64,000 bases of DNA from Anaerolineae bacterium (lineage in GTDB: Bacteria > Chloroflexota > Anaerolineae > Aggregatilineales > Phototrophicaceae). This document shows positions 41,262-49,731 of this stretch, piece after piece. A model generated the notes under the pieces. It did no database searches. It saw nothing but the letters and a program-made list of their open reading frames with translations, and was not told where the DNA came from. The position numbers were made by a program, and so were the translations under genes. Location of the stretch: the NCBI GenBank assembly GCA_022820665.1, contig JAJEFB010000052.1, positions 1 to 64,000 on the forward strand. The letters are read 5' to 3'. The stretch's first letter is position 1. Each line of letters opens with the position of its first letter.

Positions 41262-42629
41262 ATGTTTAAGCAAATCAGCATGACAAATTTCAAGTCCTGG
41301 CGTGAGACAGGACCGGTTCGCCTGGCGCCGTTGACGGGTTTCTTTGGCGCGAATAGCTCGGGCAAGAGTAGTTTGCTGCAGATGTTGCTGTTGCTTAAGC
41401 AGACAGTTGAATCGAAAGATAGAAATCTGGCGCTGGAAACAGCTGGAATGGGCGATGACTATGTCAACCTAGGTACTCCAAATGAGTTAACTTTTGGTGA
41501 CGCAACCGAAATGTCTCTGGGGATTGCCTGGCAGTTTCCACCCACAAACACGAAGCCGACGACTTTAGAGATTCCCATGATAAATCGGAGCGAGTCATTG
41601 TGTATTGGCGACATGGCATTCGAATCGAGAATCCATGCAGAGCAACAGAGAATCTATGTGTCGTCGTTGCATTATTGGAAAGATGGAGACTTTTCTGTCA
41701 AGTTTATGCGCTCCGGCAACAATCGCTATACGATAGACATTGATGTCCAAGGTGAAAAACCTGTTCGCGCGCAGGGTCGTCCGCGCGTATACATGAAACC
41801 AGAAAAGTCATATAGTTTTTCTGACGAAGCCTTGCGATATTATCAGTCCACCAGCTACTTGAGCGACCTGGTTCTTCAATTTGAGCGGCAGTTTCAACAT
41901 TTGAATTATTTGGGCCCGCTTCGAGAGTATCCGCAGCGCGATTACACTTGGGGTGGGGGCAGCCCGCCCAACGTTGGGTTCAAAGGTGAGTTGGCGGTTC
42001 ATGCACTGTTGGCGGGCAAGAATCAAAAAGTTTACCGAGATGGCCGCAAACAATACAGCAAGCTTGAAACACGTGTGGCGCAATGGCTAGTGGAACTTGG
42101 GCTAGCGCATGCCTTTGAGACACGCCCTCTCTTCAAGGGCAGTAACCAGTATGTCGTATGGCTGAAAAGACATGCGCAAAGCCCGGAAGTTCGGATTACC
42201 GACATGGGAATCGGCGTCTCGCAAGTGTTGCCCGTTCTCGTGCTCTGCTATTACGTGCCGGAAGGCTCCACAATAATCCTCGAACAACCCGAACTGCATC
42301 TGCACCCCTCTGTACAGGCGGGCTTGGCGGATGTCTTTATCGACGTCATAAAAAACCGGAACATACAGATCCTGCTCGAAAGCCATAGCGAGCATTTGTT
42401 GCGGCGTTTGCAGCGGCGTATCGCGGAAGAGGTCTTTTCGCCCGATGACGCTGCTTTGTATTTCTGTGAAATGAGCGATGGCGAATCGAAGCTCACCCCG
42501 CTTAATCTTAATTTGTTTGGCGAAATCGACAACTGGCCCGATGACTTCTTTGGCGACCTGTTAGGCGAGGTAGTAGGCGCATTTGATGCGGGGCTGCAAC
42601 GAAAACAAGCGCTTGCAAATGGTTCATAA
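41262..42629 (+). CDS. ABC-type ATPase (AAA_15/DUF3696 type) of ATPase-PIN module 2
   Basis: 455 residues. Walker A is G29-A-N-S-S-G-K-S36. A signature-like MGIGVSQVLPVLVLCY, Walker B TIILEQPELHLHP and SHSEHLLRRLQRR follow. The DUF3696-like end, FGEIDNWPDDFFGD, parallels FGQIANWPENFLGD in copy 1. The middle region is diverged, so this is not a recent duplicate. The ATG at 41,262 is chosen because MFKQISMTNFKSW aligns with MLRKIGLKNFKCW of copy 1; a TTG at 41,226 is less likely. The PIN gene overlaps its end by 11 bp. It is probably the regulatory or sensor half of a nuclease module. Confidence 0.88.
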   Translation: MFKQISMTNFKSWRETGPVRLAPLTGFFGANSSGKSSLLQMLLLLKQTVESKDRNLALETAGMGDDYVNLGTPNELTFGDATEMSLGIAWQFPPTNTKPTTLEIPMINRSESLCIGDMAFESRIHAEQQRIYVSSLHYWKDGDFSVKFMRSGNNRYTIDIDVQGEKPVRAQGRPRVYMKPEKSYSFSDEALRYYQSTSYLSDLVLQFERQFQHLNYLGPLREYPQRDYTWGGGSPPNVGFKGELAVHALLAGKNQKVYRDGRKQYSKLETRVAQWLVELGLAHAFETRPLFKGSNQYVVWLKRHAQSPEVRITDMGIGVSQVLPVLVLCYYVPEGSTIILEQPELHLHPSVQAGLADVFIDVIKNRNIQILLESHSEHLLRRLQRRIAEEVFSPDDAALYFCEMSDGESKLTPLNLNLFGEIDNWPDDFFGDLLGEVVGAFDAGLQRKQALANGS

Positions 42630-43137
42630 GATTATCGATACCAATGTTCCATTGACGGCGGCAGGCAGGAATCCTCAAGCTACGGAAACATGTGTTCTGA
42701 GTTGTGGCGAGACGATAAGTCAATTTCTAAAAGGTGAAATTGTCATCGTCGTTGATGCGGATGATAACGCTATTGCAGAGTATCGGAACAACATGTACCC
42801 GGATCCCAAGGGCACGCCCGCTGGTCAGTTTCTCATGTATCTGCTGATGAATAGAAACCATCCGCATCGCGTTAAGAGCTTAAGTCTTGCTACAGATGAA
42901 ACTGGTCGCTTTGCAGACTATCCAGACAACGACGACAACTGGACGACGAACGATGTACGCTGCAAGCGATTTGACCCGGACGACAAAAAATGGGTCGCGC
43001 TTGCGCTTCGTTTCAAAAGCGAAACGGGGACTGATGCGCCAATCGTGAACGCGGCTGATAGATGTTGGATCGCCTTTGCGGCGCAACTCCAATCGGTTGG
43101 CGTGGCATTGGAGATACTCTGCCGAGACGAGCGGTAG
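42619..43137 (+). CDS. PIN-domain nuclease of ATPase-PIN module 2
   Basis: 172 residues. PIN acidic positions are D7 in MVHKIIDTNV, E in IAEYRNNM, D in FDPDDKKWVALAL and D in NAADRCW, so the metal site looks complete. The start ATG lies inside the ATPase gene (11-bp overlap) and gives the same N-terminal length as the GTG start of copy 1. The family cleaves RNA or, less often, DNA. Coupling to an ABC ATPase suggests a conditional toxin. Confidence 0.85.
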   Translation: MVHKIIDTNVPLTAAGRNPQATETCVLSCGETISQFLKGEIVIVVDADDNAIAEYRNNMYPDPKGTPAGQFLMYLLMNRNHPHRVKSLSLATDETGRFADYPDNDDNWTTNDVRCKRFDPDDKKWVALALRFKSETGTDAPIVNAADRCWIAFAAQLQSVGVALEILCRDER

Positions 43138-43155
43138 AATTATCGCGTCTGGATC

Positions 43156-43929
43156 TCACTCAAACACCAACTGATGCACCGGCGTGAAATACTGCCGGTA
43201 GGTCAGCCAAGCCGCGACCAGCCCGGTAAAGGTCGCCGCGCCCACCAGCATGTACATCACGATGATCTGCAACTGCACCGCCTCCAGCGGCGACGCGCCG
43301 GCCAGGATCATGCCTGTCATGGCGCCGGGCAGCTTGATCAGCCCCACAGTTTTGGTGGTATCGATGATGGGCGTCAGCGCGCTCTTGATGGTCCGCTGGA
43401 ATTGCGTCAGCGAGGCTTGGCGGCTGGTCGCGCCCAGCGCCAGTTTGCTCTCGATCAAGCCACGCTGGTCGTGAAAGTCGCTGCTCAGCCGCGTGATGAC
43501 CAGGGTGGCGGTGGTCATCGACGTGCCCAGGATCATGCCGCCGATGGGGATGATGTCCTTGGGCACGAAGTCGAAGACGCCCAGCGCCACCAGCAGCGCC
43601 AGCGTCATGGCTGTGCCGAATCCGATCGAGAGCAGCGAAATCAACTGCGCCTGCGGCGTCTTGTGGGCGCGTTTGGCGGTGGTCCGTCCGGCGATGACGG
43701 TCATCACCAGCAGAATGGCGACCGTGAAGATCGGATCGTGCAACTCGAAGACCAGTTCCAGCACATAGCCGATGGCAATCAACTGGACGAAGCTGCGGAA
43801 GGTGGCGATGAAAAGGTCTTTTTCCAGGTCGGAGTCTTGCCAGCGCGAGACGGCGGCGGCGATGAGAATAAAGGCGATTGACATCAAGACGCGCTCGATG
43901 CCTTGCATGCCGGCGAATATGTCGGGCAT
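43156..43929 (-). CDS. fetB: FetB-type iron export permease (UPF0014)
   Basis: 257 residues, seven or so hydrophobic segments. Family features are RSFVQLIAIGYVLELVFEL, VMTVIAGRTTAKRA, IPIGGMILGTSMTTATLV and IKLPGAMTGMILAGASP. FetB forms an ABC exporter with FetA that protects against iron and oxidative stress. The ATG at 43,929 is chosen for AAGGAGG 7 nt upstream; an upstream extension exists but lacks support. The matching ATPase is encoded 2 kb away on the same strand with three genes between. Confidence 0.88.
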   Translation of the reverse strand: MPDIFAGMQGIERVLMSIAFILIAAAVSRWQDSDLEKDLFIATFRSFVQLIAIGYVLELVFELHDPIFTVAILLVMTVIAGRTTAKRAHKTPQAQLISLLSIGFGTAMTLALLVALGVFDFVPKDIIPIGGMILGTSMTTATLVITRLSSDFHDQRGLIESKLALGATSRQASLTQFQRTIKSALTPIIDTTKTVGLIKLPGAMTGMILAGASPLEAVQLQIIVMYMLVGAATFTGLVAAWLTYRQYFTPVHQLVFE

Positions 43930-43946
43930 GGGAGCCTCCTTCGGCT

Positions 43947-44480
43947 TCACCAACTCAATTCGGGATTTTTGAATGGCACCAGCGCCATGATCAGCGCGTG
44001 TACGTAATAGGCTTGGCGGTCGACCACGTCGTCGGTGAGCAAGCCGATGGCGCCGTTAGCCTGCTTGGAATTGTCACGCTTGAAAACCGCGTCATCGGCA
44101 TGACCGAGTTCCATGCCGCCGCGCACCAAGCGAGCGACTTCGTCCGGCAAAAAGAAGACGGCTGTCTGTCCGCGCCCGATGCGCCCGCTGCGATCCAGCA
44201 CGACGACCCAGGCGAAACAGCTCATGCCCAGCGGACCGTCTTCAACCCCGCCTTCGATACCCACCCAGAAGTCGCATTCCCGGCGGGCGGCGCGCGCGTT
44301 CTCTGCCCGCGTCAGGGCGCCGGCTATGGTCTCCCGGCGCGACATGGGCTGGTCGGCGACGCCCGAAGGCACCGAGACGCCAAATACATCATAATCATCG
44401 CGCGCGAACATGCGACTGAATGCCGCGCGCGTAGCATACAACTTGACCGGATTCTTCGAGGCGACAGTGATTCTTGGCAT
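43947..44480 (-). CDS. yjjX: Inosine/xanthosine triphosphatase
   Basis: 177 residues, normal for YjjX. Family features are ITVASKNPVKLYATRAAFSR at the start, QPMSRRETIAGALTRAENAR, DFWVGIEGGVEDG and KQANGAIGLLTDD. It hydrolyses ITP and XTP to keep deaminated purines out of RNA and DNA. It lies 17 bp upstream of fetB on the same strand and is probably co-transcribed with it. Confidence 0.92.
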   Translation of the reverse strand: MPRITVASKNPVKLYATRAAFSRMFARDDYDVFGVSVPSGVADQPMSRRETIAGALTRAENARAARRECDFWVGIEGGVEDGPLGMSCFAWVVVLDRSGRIGRGQTAVFFLPDEVARLVRGGMELGHADDAVFKRDNSKQANGAIGLLTDDVVDRQAYYVHALIMALVPFKNPELSW

Positions 44481-44560
44481 GGGCGCTCACAGATGATCGT
44501 AGTACGGGGGCACTTGTTTAACAGAACCGCCAAATGCCACCTACAATCATATCGAAATCT

Positions 44561-44586
44561 GTAGGGGCGACCAACCTGGTCGCCCG
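44561..44586 (+). repeat. REP-like palindrome, copy 6
   Basis: GTAGGGGCGACCAACCTGGT followed by CGCCCG. GGGCGACC pairs with GGTCGCCC. It lies between the divergent yjjX and GNAT genes. Confidence 0.7.
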
Positions 44587-44656
44587 CATCCGCATTTGTA
44601 GGACTCTAACAAGAATCGACGCCTGATCCAAAGACCTTTGCGGAGCGCGGCGATGC

Positions 44657-44665
44657 TGATACACT
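44657..44665 (+). promoter_or_regulatory. Extended -10 promoter (TGATACACT) for the GNAT-trmD operon
   Basis: TG, one base, TACACT, 30 nt before the ATG at 44,696. An AGGA ribosome site lies between. Confidence 0.55.
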
Positions 44666-44695
44666 AGGTAAACAGTCGCGTGAGCAGGATTTTTC

Positions 44696-45127
44696 ATGTT
44701 AAACGATGCCAAAACCGACATTCGCATCCGCAAGGCTGTGACGGAGGATCTGGTCGAGTTGTCCGATTTTATCGTGCCCTTTGTGCAGAGCGGCGAGCTC
44801 TTGCCCCGCACATTTGACGAACTGGAAGATCTGCTGGAGACCTCGTTCATCGCTCGGCTCGACGGGAGAATCGTGGGCTGCGCCGCGCTGGAGATTTATA
44901 ACAAGAAATTATGCGAGATCCGCAGCCTGGCGGTTGATCCGGCGGCGCAGGGGCTGGGCATCGGCAAGAAGCTGGTCGAGGCTTGTGTGGCGCTGGCCGA
45001 GCGGGAAGGCATTTACGAGATCATGGCAATCAGCGTCGCCGAGGATTTCTTCCGCTCTTGCGGTTTCGACTTCACCTTGCCCAACCTCAAGAAGGCGTTT
45101 TTTCTGCAAACGCGAGATTCGATGTAA
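44696..45127 (+). CDS. GNAT N-acetyltransferase (ArgA-like)
   Basis: 143 residues. The acetyl-CoA motif is IRSLAVDPAAQGLGIGKKLV, with Q/R-x-x-G-x-G/A spacing. The N-terminal IRIRKAVTEDLVELSDF and C-terminal FFRSCGFDFTLPNLKKAFF resemble the acetyltransferase domain of N-acetylglutamate synthases, suggesting a short ArgA that starts arginine biosynthesis. No arg gene is adjacent, so the assignment is open. It lies 23 bp upstream of trmD. Confidence 0.82.
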   Translation: MLNDAKTDIRIRKAVTEDLVELSDFIVPFVQSGELLPRTFDELEDLLETSFIARLDGRIVGCAALEIYNKKLCEIRSLAVDPAAQGLGIGKKLVEACVALAEREGIYEIMAISVAEDFFRSCGFDFTLPNLKKAFFLQTRDSM

Positions 45128-45150
45128 GCTTAGTCCTGCCCTGTTTCAGC

Positions 45151-45894
45151 ATGAAAATCGACGTATTAGCTTTATTCCCGAGCATGTTCGAGCCGGTCAT
45201 GTCGCAGAGCATGATGTGGAAGGCGCGGGATCGTGGCTTGCTGGATTTCCAGGCGCACGATATCCGCGACTACGCCGTCGACAAACATAGAGCTGTCGAT
45301 GACAGTCCCTACGGCGGCGGCGGCGGCATGATCCTCAAGCCGGATGTCTTGGTACGGGCGATTGAAGCGCTCAAACCGGACGATCAGAGTCCCGTGATCT
45401 TGATGTCGCCGCAGGGTCGATTGTTGACGCACTCGGTCGCGGTTGAGTTGTCGCGACATGCGCGCCTCATCCTGGTTTGCGGCCACTACGAGGGGGTCGA
45501 CGAACGCGTGCGCGAACTCGCGATCAATGATGAGATCAGCATCGGCGACTATGTGCTGACCGGCGGTGAATTGGCGGCCATGGTGCTGATCGACGCTGTC
45601 GTGCGGCAGATCCCCGGCGTATTGGGCGCTGAAGGCGCGCAGGACCGTGACAGCCACTCCCATGGATTAGGCGGATTGCTGGAGGGTCCCCATTATACGC
45701 GCCCGGCCGAATTCCGCGGCTTGGGCGTGCCGCCCGTCCTGACGAGCGGGCATCATGCCGAAGTCGATCGCTGGCGCAGGCGGCAGGCGCTCAAGCGCAC
45801 CTGGCAGACGCGCCCGGATCTGCTGGCGGGCGCCGAACTCAGCGACGACGATCTGGCTTTTCTTGCCGGCTTGATTGCAGAGCCCGGCGCCTGA
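45151..45894 (+). CDS. trmD: tRNA (guanine37-N1)-methyltransferase
   Basis: 247 residues, standard TrmD length. The knotted SPOUT domain shows MKIDVLALFPSMFEPVMSQS, DDSPYGGGGGMILKPD, LVCGHYEGVDERV, IGDYVLTGGELAAMVLIDAV and GLLEGPHYTRP. It methylates G37 next to the anticodon and prevents frameshifting. The ATG at 45,151 matches the family start. trmD usually lies with rpsP, rimM and rplS; here it follows a GNAT gene and runs into convergent fetA with no gap. Confidence 0.95.
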   Translation: MKIDVLALFPSMFEPVMSQSMMWKARDRGLLDFQAHDIRDYAVDKHRAVDDSPYGGGGGMILKPDVLVRAIEALKPDDQSPVILMSPQGRLLTHSVAVELSRHARLILVCGHYEGVDERVRELAINDEISIGDYVLTGGELAAMVLIDAVVRQIPGVLGAEGAQDRDSHSHGLGGLLEGPHYTRPAEFRGLGVPPVLTSGHHAEVDRWRRRQALKRTWQTRPDLLAGAELSDDDLAFLAGLIAEPGA

Positions 45895-46635
45895 TTATCC
45901 CTTTTCCTGCAAGCCTGCTTCGTCTCCTTCCGCGAAGGCGAGGGCGCGCTTGTCTCCGCTTTCCGGATCCAGCATCGCCTCCGCTGTATCTTCGCGGACG
46001 ACGCGCCCCTCATCCAGGAGCAGCACGCGGCTGCCGATCCGCCGCGCCTGCTCGATGGAGTGTGAGACCCAAATCATCGTGAGTCCGGTCTCGCGGCGCA
46101 AACGAAGCAGAGATTCTTCTACGCGGCCGGTGGCGATGGGGTCGAGCGACGAAGTCGGTTCGTCCAGCAAGAGCAGGGAAGGATCGAGCGCCAGGGCGCG
46201 CGCGAGCGCCAGACGCTGCTCCTGCCCGCCGGAGAGCGCCCCCGCTGTCTGATCGATGAGCTCAATATTCAGCGATGCCTGGCGCATCAGGTCAAGGACG
46301 TTGTCACGGGAGAGCGTTTTGCCGCGCAGTGCCGCGCCAAAGGCGATATTGTCGGCCAGGCTGCCCTCGAATGCGGCTGTTTTCTGGAAGATCATGCCGA
46401 CTTTGCAGCGGAGTTCGGTGACTGGCATGTCGTAGATCGAGGCGCCGTCAAGCAGGATGGTTCCCGCAGCGACATCGTTTAGCCGGTTGATGCAGCGCAG
46501 CAGGGAGCTCTTGCCGCTGCCGCTGGGACCGATGACCACGAGCAATTCGCCCGCGGCGACCTCGAGATCAATATCATGCAAGACGGTCTTCCCGCCGCGC
46601 TGGAGCCGAAGATTCTGGATGGACAGCTTGGACAT
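45895..46635 (-). CDS. fetA: FetA-type ABC transporter ATP-binding protein
   Basis: 246 residues. Walker A is VIGPSGSGKSSLL, the signature GALSGGQEQRLALARALA and Walker B LLLLDEPTSSLDP, with the switch His in WVSHSIEQARRIG. Similarity to phosphate/FetA-type exporters and the presence of a FetB permease gene at 43,156 support iron export. It is on the same strand as fetB but separated by trmD, GNAT and yjjX, so the two are not in one operon. Without fetB nearby, a generic ABC ATPase would be the call. Confidence 0.82.
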   Translation of the reverse strand: MSKLSIQNLRLQRGGKTVLHDIDLEVAAGELLVVIGPSGSGKSSLLRCINRLNDVAAGTILLDGASIYDMPVTELRCKVGMIFQKTAAFEGSLADNIAFGAALRGKTLSRDNVLDLMRQASLNIELIDQTAGALSGGQEQRLALARALALDPSLLLLDEPTSSLDPIATGRVEESLLRLRRETGLTMIWVSHSIEQARRIGSRVLLLDEGRVVREDTAEAMLDPESGDKRALAFAEGDEAGLQEKG

Positions 46636-46717
46636 GATCCGGGCTTCTCTGACACGCGCTATACCGGGTCCATTGTAACGCGGATTGGCGAAGTCGCTAT
46701 GTATGGTATTGCGTCCT

Positions 46718-46746
46718 TTGTGTCATTGCGCCGGGGATGGTAGACT
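46718..46746 (+). promoter_or_regulatory. Promoter of the sucrase/ferredoxin-like and VanW genes
   Basis: TTGTGT (46,718-46,723), a 17-bp spacer and TAGACT (46,741-46,746), with TG one base before the -10. The ATG at 46,784 follows 37 nt after the -10. Confidence 0.55.
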
Positions 46747-46783
46747 TGAACCTAATCGAGCGGCAGCAAGAGGAGGGCGCACT

Positions 46784-47716
46784 ATGGAAGCGACAATGAC
46801 CTGCGCGGAGGAATCGCGCGCGGCACAAGAAACACTGGCTGGCACCTTCAAACCGGCTGACACCTTCTTTCTGATCCAGACCAGTTTGGCGGAATATGGC
46901 GGGTGGGGTGGCGAGATCGTCAAGAAAGCCGGCGCATCCGGCGGATTCGCGCCCTATTTGCAGCATCTGATGGGAGCGCCGCGCGCGAAGATTCTATTCA
47001 TTCGGCGCCCAGCCTCCGACGGCAAGAATTTCTATGTTGCTGTTACCAATCAAGGCCAGCCAAAGATTTATCACACGATACTGACCGACTATGATGAGCT
47101 ATTGACGCTGGATCTTGATAGCATAGGCGGGGATCGCTGCCCGCGCGTCAATGACTATGACATGCACGACGAGGGCGAACTCTATACAGTTTGCACCAAC
47201 GGCCGGCACGATCCTTGCTGCGCCGCGCGCGGCACGCCCTTTTATCAGGCGCTGATCGAGCATGCCGGGGAAGACAAAGTTTGGCAAACCTCACATATTG
47301 GCGGCCATCGCATGGCGGCGACCATGATCGCCTTTCCACAAGGCATCGTTTACGGACATCTGGATCCCGCGGATGCCGAAGCGGTCGTGAGCAATCACCG
47401 CGCTGGCTACCTGATGACGCACAAGTATCGCGGTCGCGGCGCCTACGCGGGTCACCGCCTGGACGGGGACGCGCATCAAGCGGTTGGCGCGGCCGAGGGG
47501 CGCATCCGGGAGCGGGCGCGGCTCTATGCCGATGCTGATCTGCGGCTGTCGGACGTGATCGCCACCGGCGATCAGCGCTGGCGGATAAGTTTTCTTGACG
47601 GCCGCGGAGCGCGGCATGATGCCGATGTCAACATGGGCCTGTCGGCGCCGCGGCAGACCTCTTGCGGCGACGCGCCCAAGCCGATGCCCCAGCACGAAAT
47701 CGCGATATTGACCTAA
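46784..47716 (+). CDS. Sucrase/ferredoxin-like protein (thioredoxin-fold 2Fe-2S type)
   Basis: 310 residues. The Suc_Fer-like core has CTNGRHDPCCAARG followed by SHIGGHRMAATMIAFPQG, the Cys- and His-rich section that may hold a [2Fe-2S] cluster in this family. An N-terminal helix-rich region and a short C-terminal wing complete the protein. The biochemical role is unsettled. The ATG at 46,784 is chosen for the strong site AGAGGAGGG. It is followed by the VanW gene in the same direction. Confidence 0.85.
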   Translation: MEATMTCAEESRAAQETLAGTFKPADTFFLIQTSLAEYGGWGGEIVKKAGASGGFAPYLQHLMGAPRAKILFIRRPASDGKNFYVAVTNQGQPKIYHTILTDYDELLTLDLDSIGGDRCPRVNDYDMHDEGELYTVCTNGRHDPCCAARGTPFYQALIEHAGEDKVWQTSHIGGHRMAATMIAFPQGIVYGHLDPADAEAVVSNHRAGYLMTHKYRGRGAYAGHRLDGDAHQAVGAAEGRIRERARLYADADLRLSDVIATGDQRWRISFLDGRGARHDADVNMGLSAPRQTSCGDAPKPMPQHEIAILT

Positions 47717-47754
47717 GCCCGGCGCATGGTAAAGGGCTTGAAGCCATAATAGCT

Positions 47755-49620
47755 GTGTCCGTGCAGAATTTTTCTGAAAAACGGGTTCGGACCTCGTTAA
47801 TCGTTTGGCTTCTCAGGTTTGTCCTGCTGAGTTCGATTGGCGCGGTCTTGCTGGCTTTGCTGCTTTCGATTCTGCTTATCGCCTGGCAGGTTGCCTTGCG
47901 GGACCGGGTCGTGCCTGGCGTGAATGTCGGCGGCGTCGACTTAAGCGGCTTGACCGCGGCGGAGGCGGAAACCGCGCTCAACGAAGAATTTGCTTCGCTG
48001 ACCGAGACAATTTACACCTTGCGCGATGGCGAAAGCGCCTGGCAGGCGCGGGGCAGCGAACTGGGTTTGCGAATCGCGACCGAGGATATGCTGGCTCGCG
48101 CTTTCGCGGTGGGGCATACAGGCCAGGCGCTCGACGATATCACCGCGCAAAGCCGCGCTTGGATCAGCGGCGAGCGACAGCCCCTGCGTTTGATCCTGGA
48201 TGAAAATGTCGCGCTGGATTATCTGCGCCTTCTGGCGACCCGCATCAACCGCGCTCGACAAGACGCCAGCTTGCGCATCGTTGACGGCGAGGCGCAAGTT
48301 CAGCCGGGCCTGGCCGGGCGGGCGCTCAACATACCGGCGACGCTCGCGCGCTTGTCCGCGACCTTGAGCGGGGCTGCCGAGGGCGTCGATATTGAAGTCG
48401 CCGTCGATGAGCGCAAGCCGCGGCGCTGGAATGTTGAGGAGGCGGCGCTGCGCCTGGAGGTGGCGCTCTCCGGTCCAGTACAGCTCTTCGCCAGCGATCG
48501 CGATGGCGGTCCCTTGGGTCCCTGGACTGTCGCGCCCGAGCAGATACGCGCTTTGCTGAGCGTCAGCTTGCGGGACGACGGTCCGGGCAAGCGCTACGAT
48601 GTGACGATAAAGGCCGAGGCGTTCCGCGAGTTTCTGCGCTCGCTCGCGCCCGGGCTGATCATTATTCCGGTCGACGGCCGTTTCGATTTCAATCCAGGGA
48701 CGGGTGAGCTCGTCGCGCTAAGTCCGTCGCGTGGCGGTCGCGAGTTGAACATCGAAAAGACGATAGAGCAGTTGGAAAACGCGGTTTTCAGCCGGGAATC
48801 AAGGTTGGCGCCGATGGTCTTCGATTACAGCCTGCCGCGCTATCACGAGGGCGCGTCGGCAGCGGCGCTTGGCATCAAGGAATTGGTGGCGGAAGCGACG
48901 ACCTATTATTGGGGTTCCACGCGGAATCGACGAAGTAATATCGCCGTCGGCGCCGGCAAGTTGAACGGCGTCATCATCGCGCCCGGGGAAGAGTTCGCTT
49001 TCAATCATCATTTGGGCGATATCACGCCGGAGGCGGGCTTCGTCGACGGCGCGGTGATCTTTGGCGCGCGCACGGTCACGGGCATCGGCGGCGGCATCTG
49101 TCAAGTGAGCACGACGGTCTTTCGCGCGGCTTTCGGCGGCGGCTTCGCCATCACCGAGCGCAACAGCCACGGCTACCGCGTGGGCTATTACGAATACGCC
49201 GGCGCGGGACCCGGTCTGGACGCCGCGATCTGGCAGCCGACCAGCGATTTGCGCTTTTTGAACAATACACCTCATCATCTATTGATTGAGAGCGAATTCA
49301 TGGGCGCGAAAGACGCCTTGCAGTTTCGCTTTTACAGCACAAGACATTGGCGAACGGTTGTGGAACCGCCCATCATACGGGATATCGTCGAAGCGCCGCC
49401 GCCTCGTTTTGAAGAGAATCGCGATCTGCTGGCGGGTCAAACGCGGCAGGTGGATTACGCTGCGCAGGGCGCCGATGTCTGGGTTTACCGCAATGTTTAC
49501 GATAGGGCGGGCAACCTGGTCAAGCGCGATCAAGCCTACACGCATTACCAGCCCTGGCGGGCGGTCTTCGAGGTCGCGCCGGGCGATCCCAGGCTGGAAA
49601 CGGAAGAAGCCGCTGAATAG
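47755..49620 (+). CDS. VanW family envelope protein with peptidoglycan-binding-like repeats
   Basis: About 621 residues. A single membrane helix (about 12-40) is followed by two PG_binding_4-like segments (about 55-250, each with SGLTAAEAETALNEEF-type starts). The VanW domain (about 380-530) has YYWGSTRNRRSNIAVGAGKL, APGEEFAFNHHLGDI, GGGICQVSTTVFRAAF and TERNSHGYRVGYY. The protein should face outward. VanW is linked to glycopeptide-resistance clusters, but its enzymatic role is not established. The GTG start at 47,755 is uncertain; a longer frame overlaps the upstream gene. A hairpin follows. Confidence 0.88.
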   Translation: MSVQNFSEKRVRTSLIVWLLRFVLLSSIGAVLLALLLSILLIAWQVALRDRVVPGVNVGGVDLSGLTAAEAETALNEEFASLTETIYTLRDGESAWQARGSELGLRIATEDMLARAFAVGHTGQALDDITAQSRAWISGERQPLRLILDENVALDYLRLLATRINRARQDASLRIVDGEAQVQPGLAGRALNIPATLARLSATLSGAAEGVDIEVAVDERKPRRWNVEEAALRLEVALSGPVQLFASDRDGGPLGPWTVAPEQIRALLSVSLRDDGPGKRYDVTIKAEAFREFLRSLAPGLIIIPVDGRFDFNPGTGELVALSPSRGGRELNIEKTIEQLENAVFSRESRLAPMVFDYSLPRYHEGASAAALGIKELVAEATTYYWGSTRNRRSNIAVGAGKLNGVIIAPGEEFAFNHHLGDITPEAGFVDGAVIFGARTVTGIGGGICQVSTTVFRAAFGGGFAITERNSHGYRVGYYEYAGAGPGLDAAIWQPTSDLRFLNNTPHHLLIESEFMGAKDALQFRFYSTRHWRTVVEPPIIRDIVEAPPPRFEENRDLLAGQTRQVDYAAQGADVWVYRNVYDRAGNLVKRDQAYTHYQPWRAVFEVAPGDPRLETEEAAE

Positions 49621-49691
49621 CGCCGCGCTCCCCACCGGATCCGGCAACGCGGCATTGAATTGTAGCTGGGTTATGTGTCGGATATTGAAGG

Positions 49692-49717
49692 AACGGGGCT
49701 GCATGTACAGCCCCGTT
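49692..49717. terminator. Hairpin between the convergent VanW and SWIM genes
   Basis: AACGGGGCTG (49,692-49,701), a 6-nt loop and CAGCCCCGTT. The following bases are only weakly T-rich, so it could stop either gene but is not a textbook terminator. Confidence 0.6.
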
Positions 49718-49731
49718 GTGACTTGCTTTGG

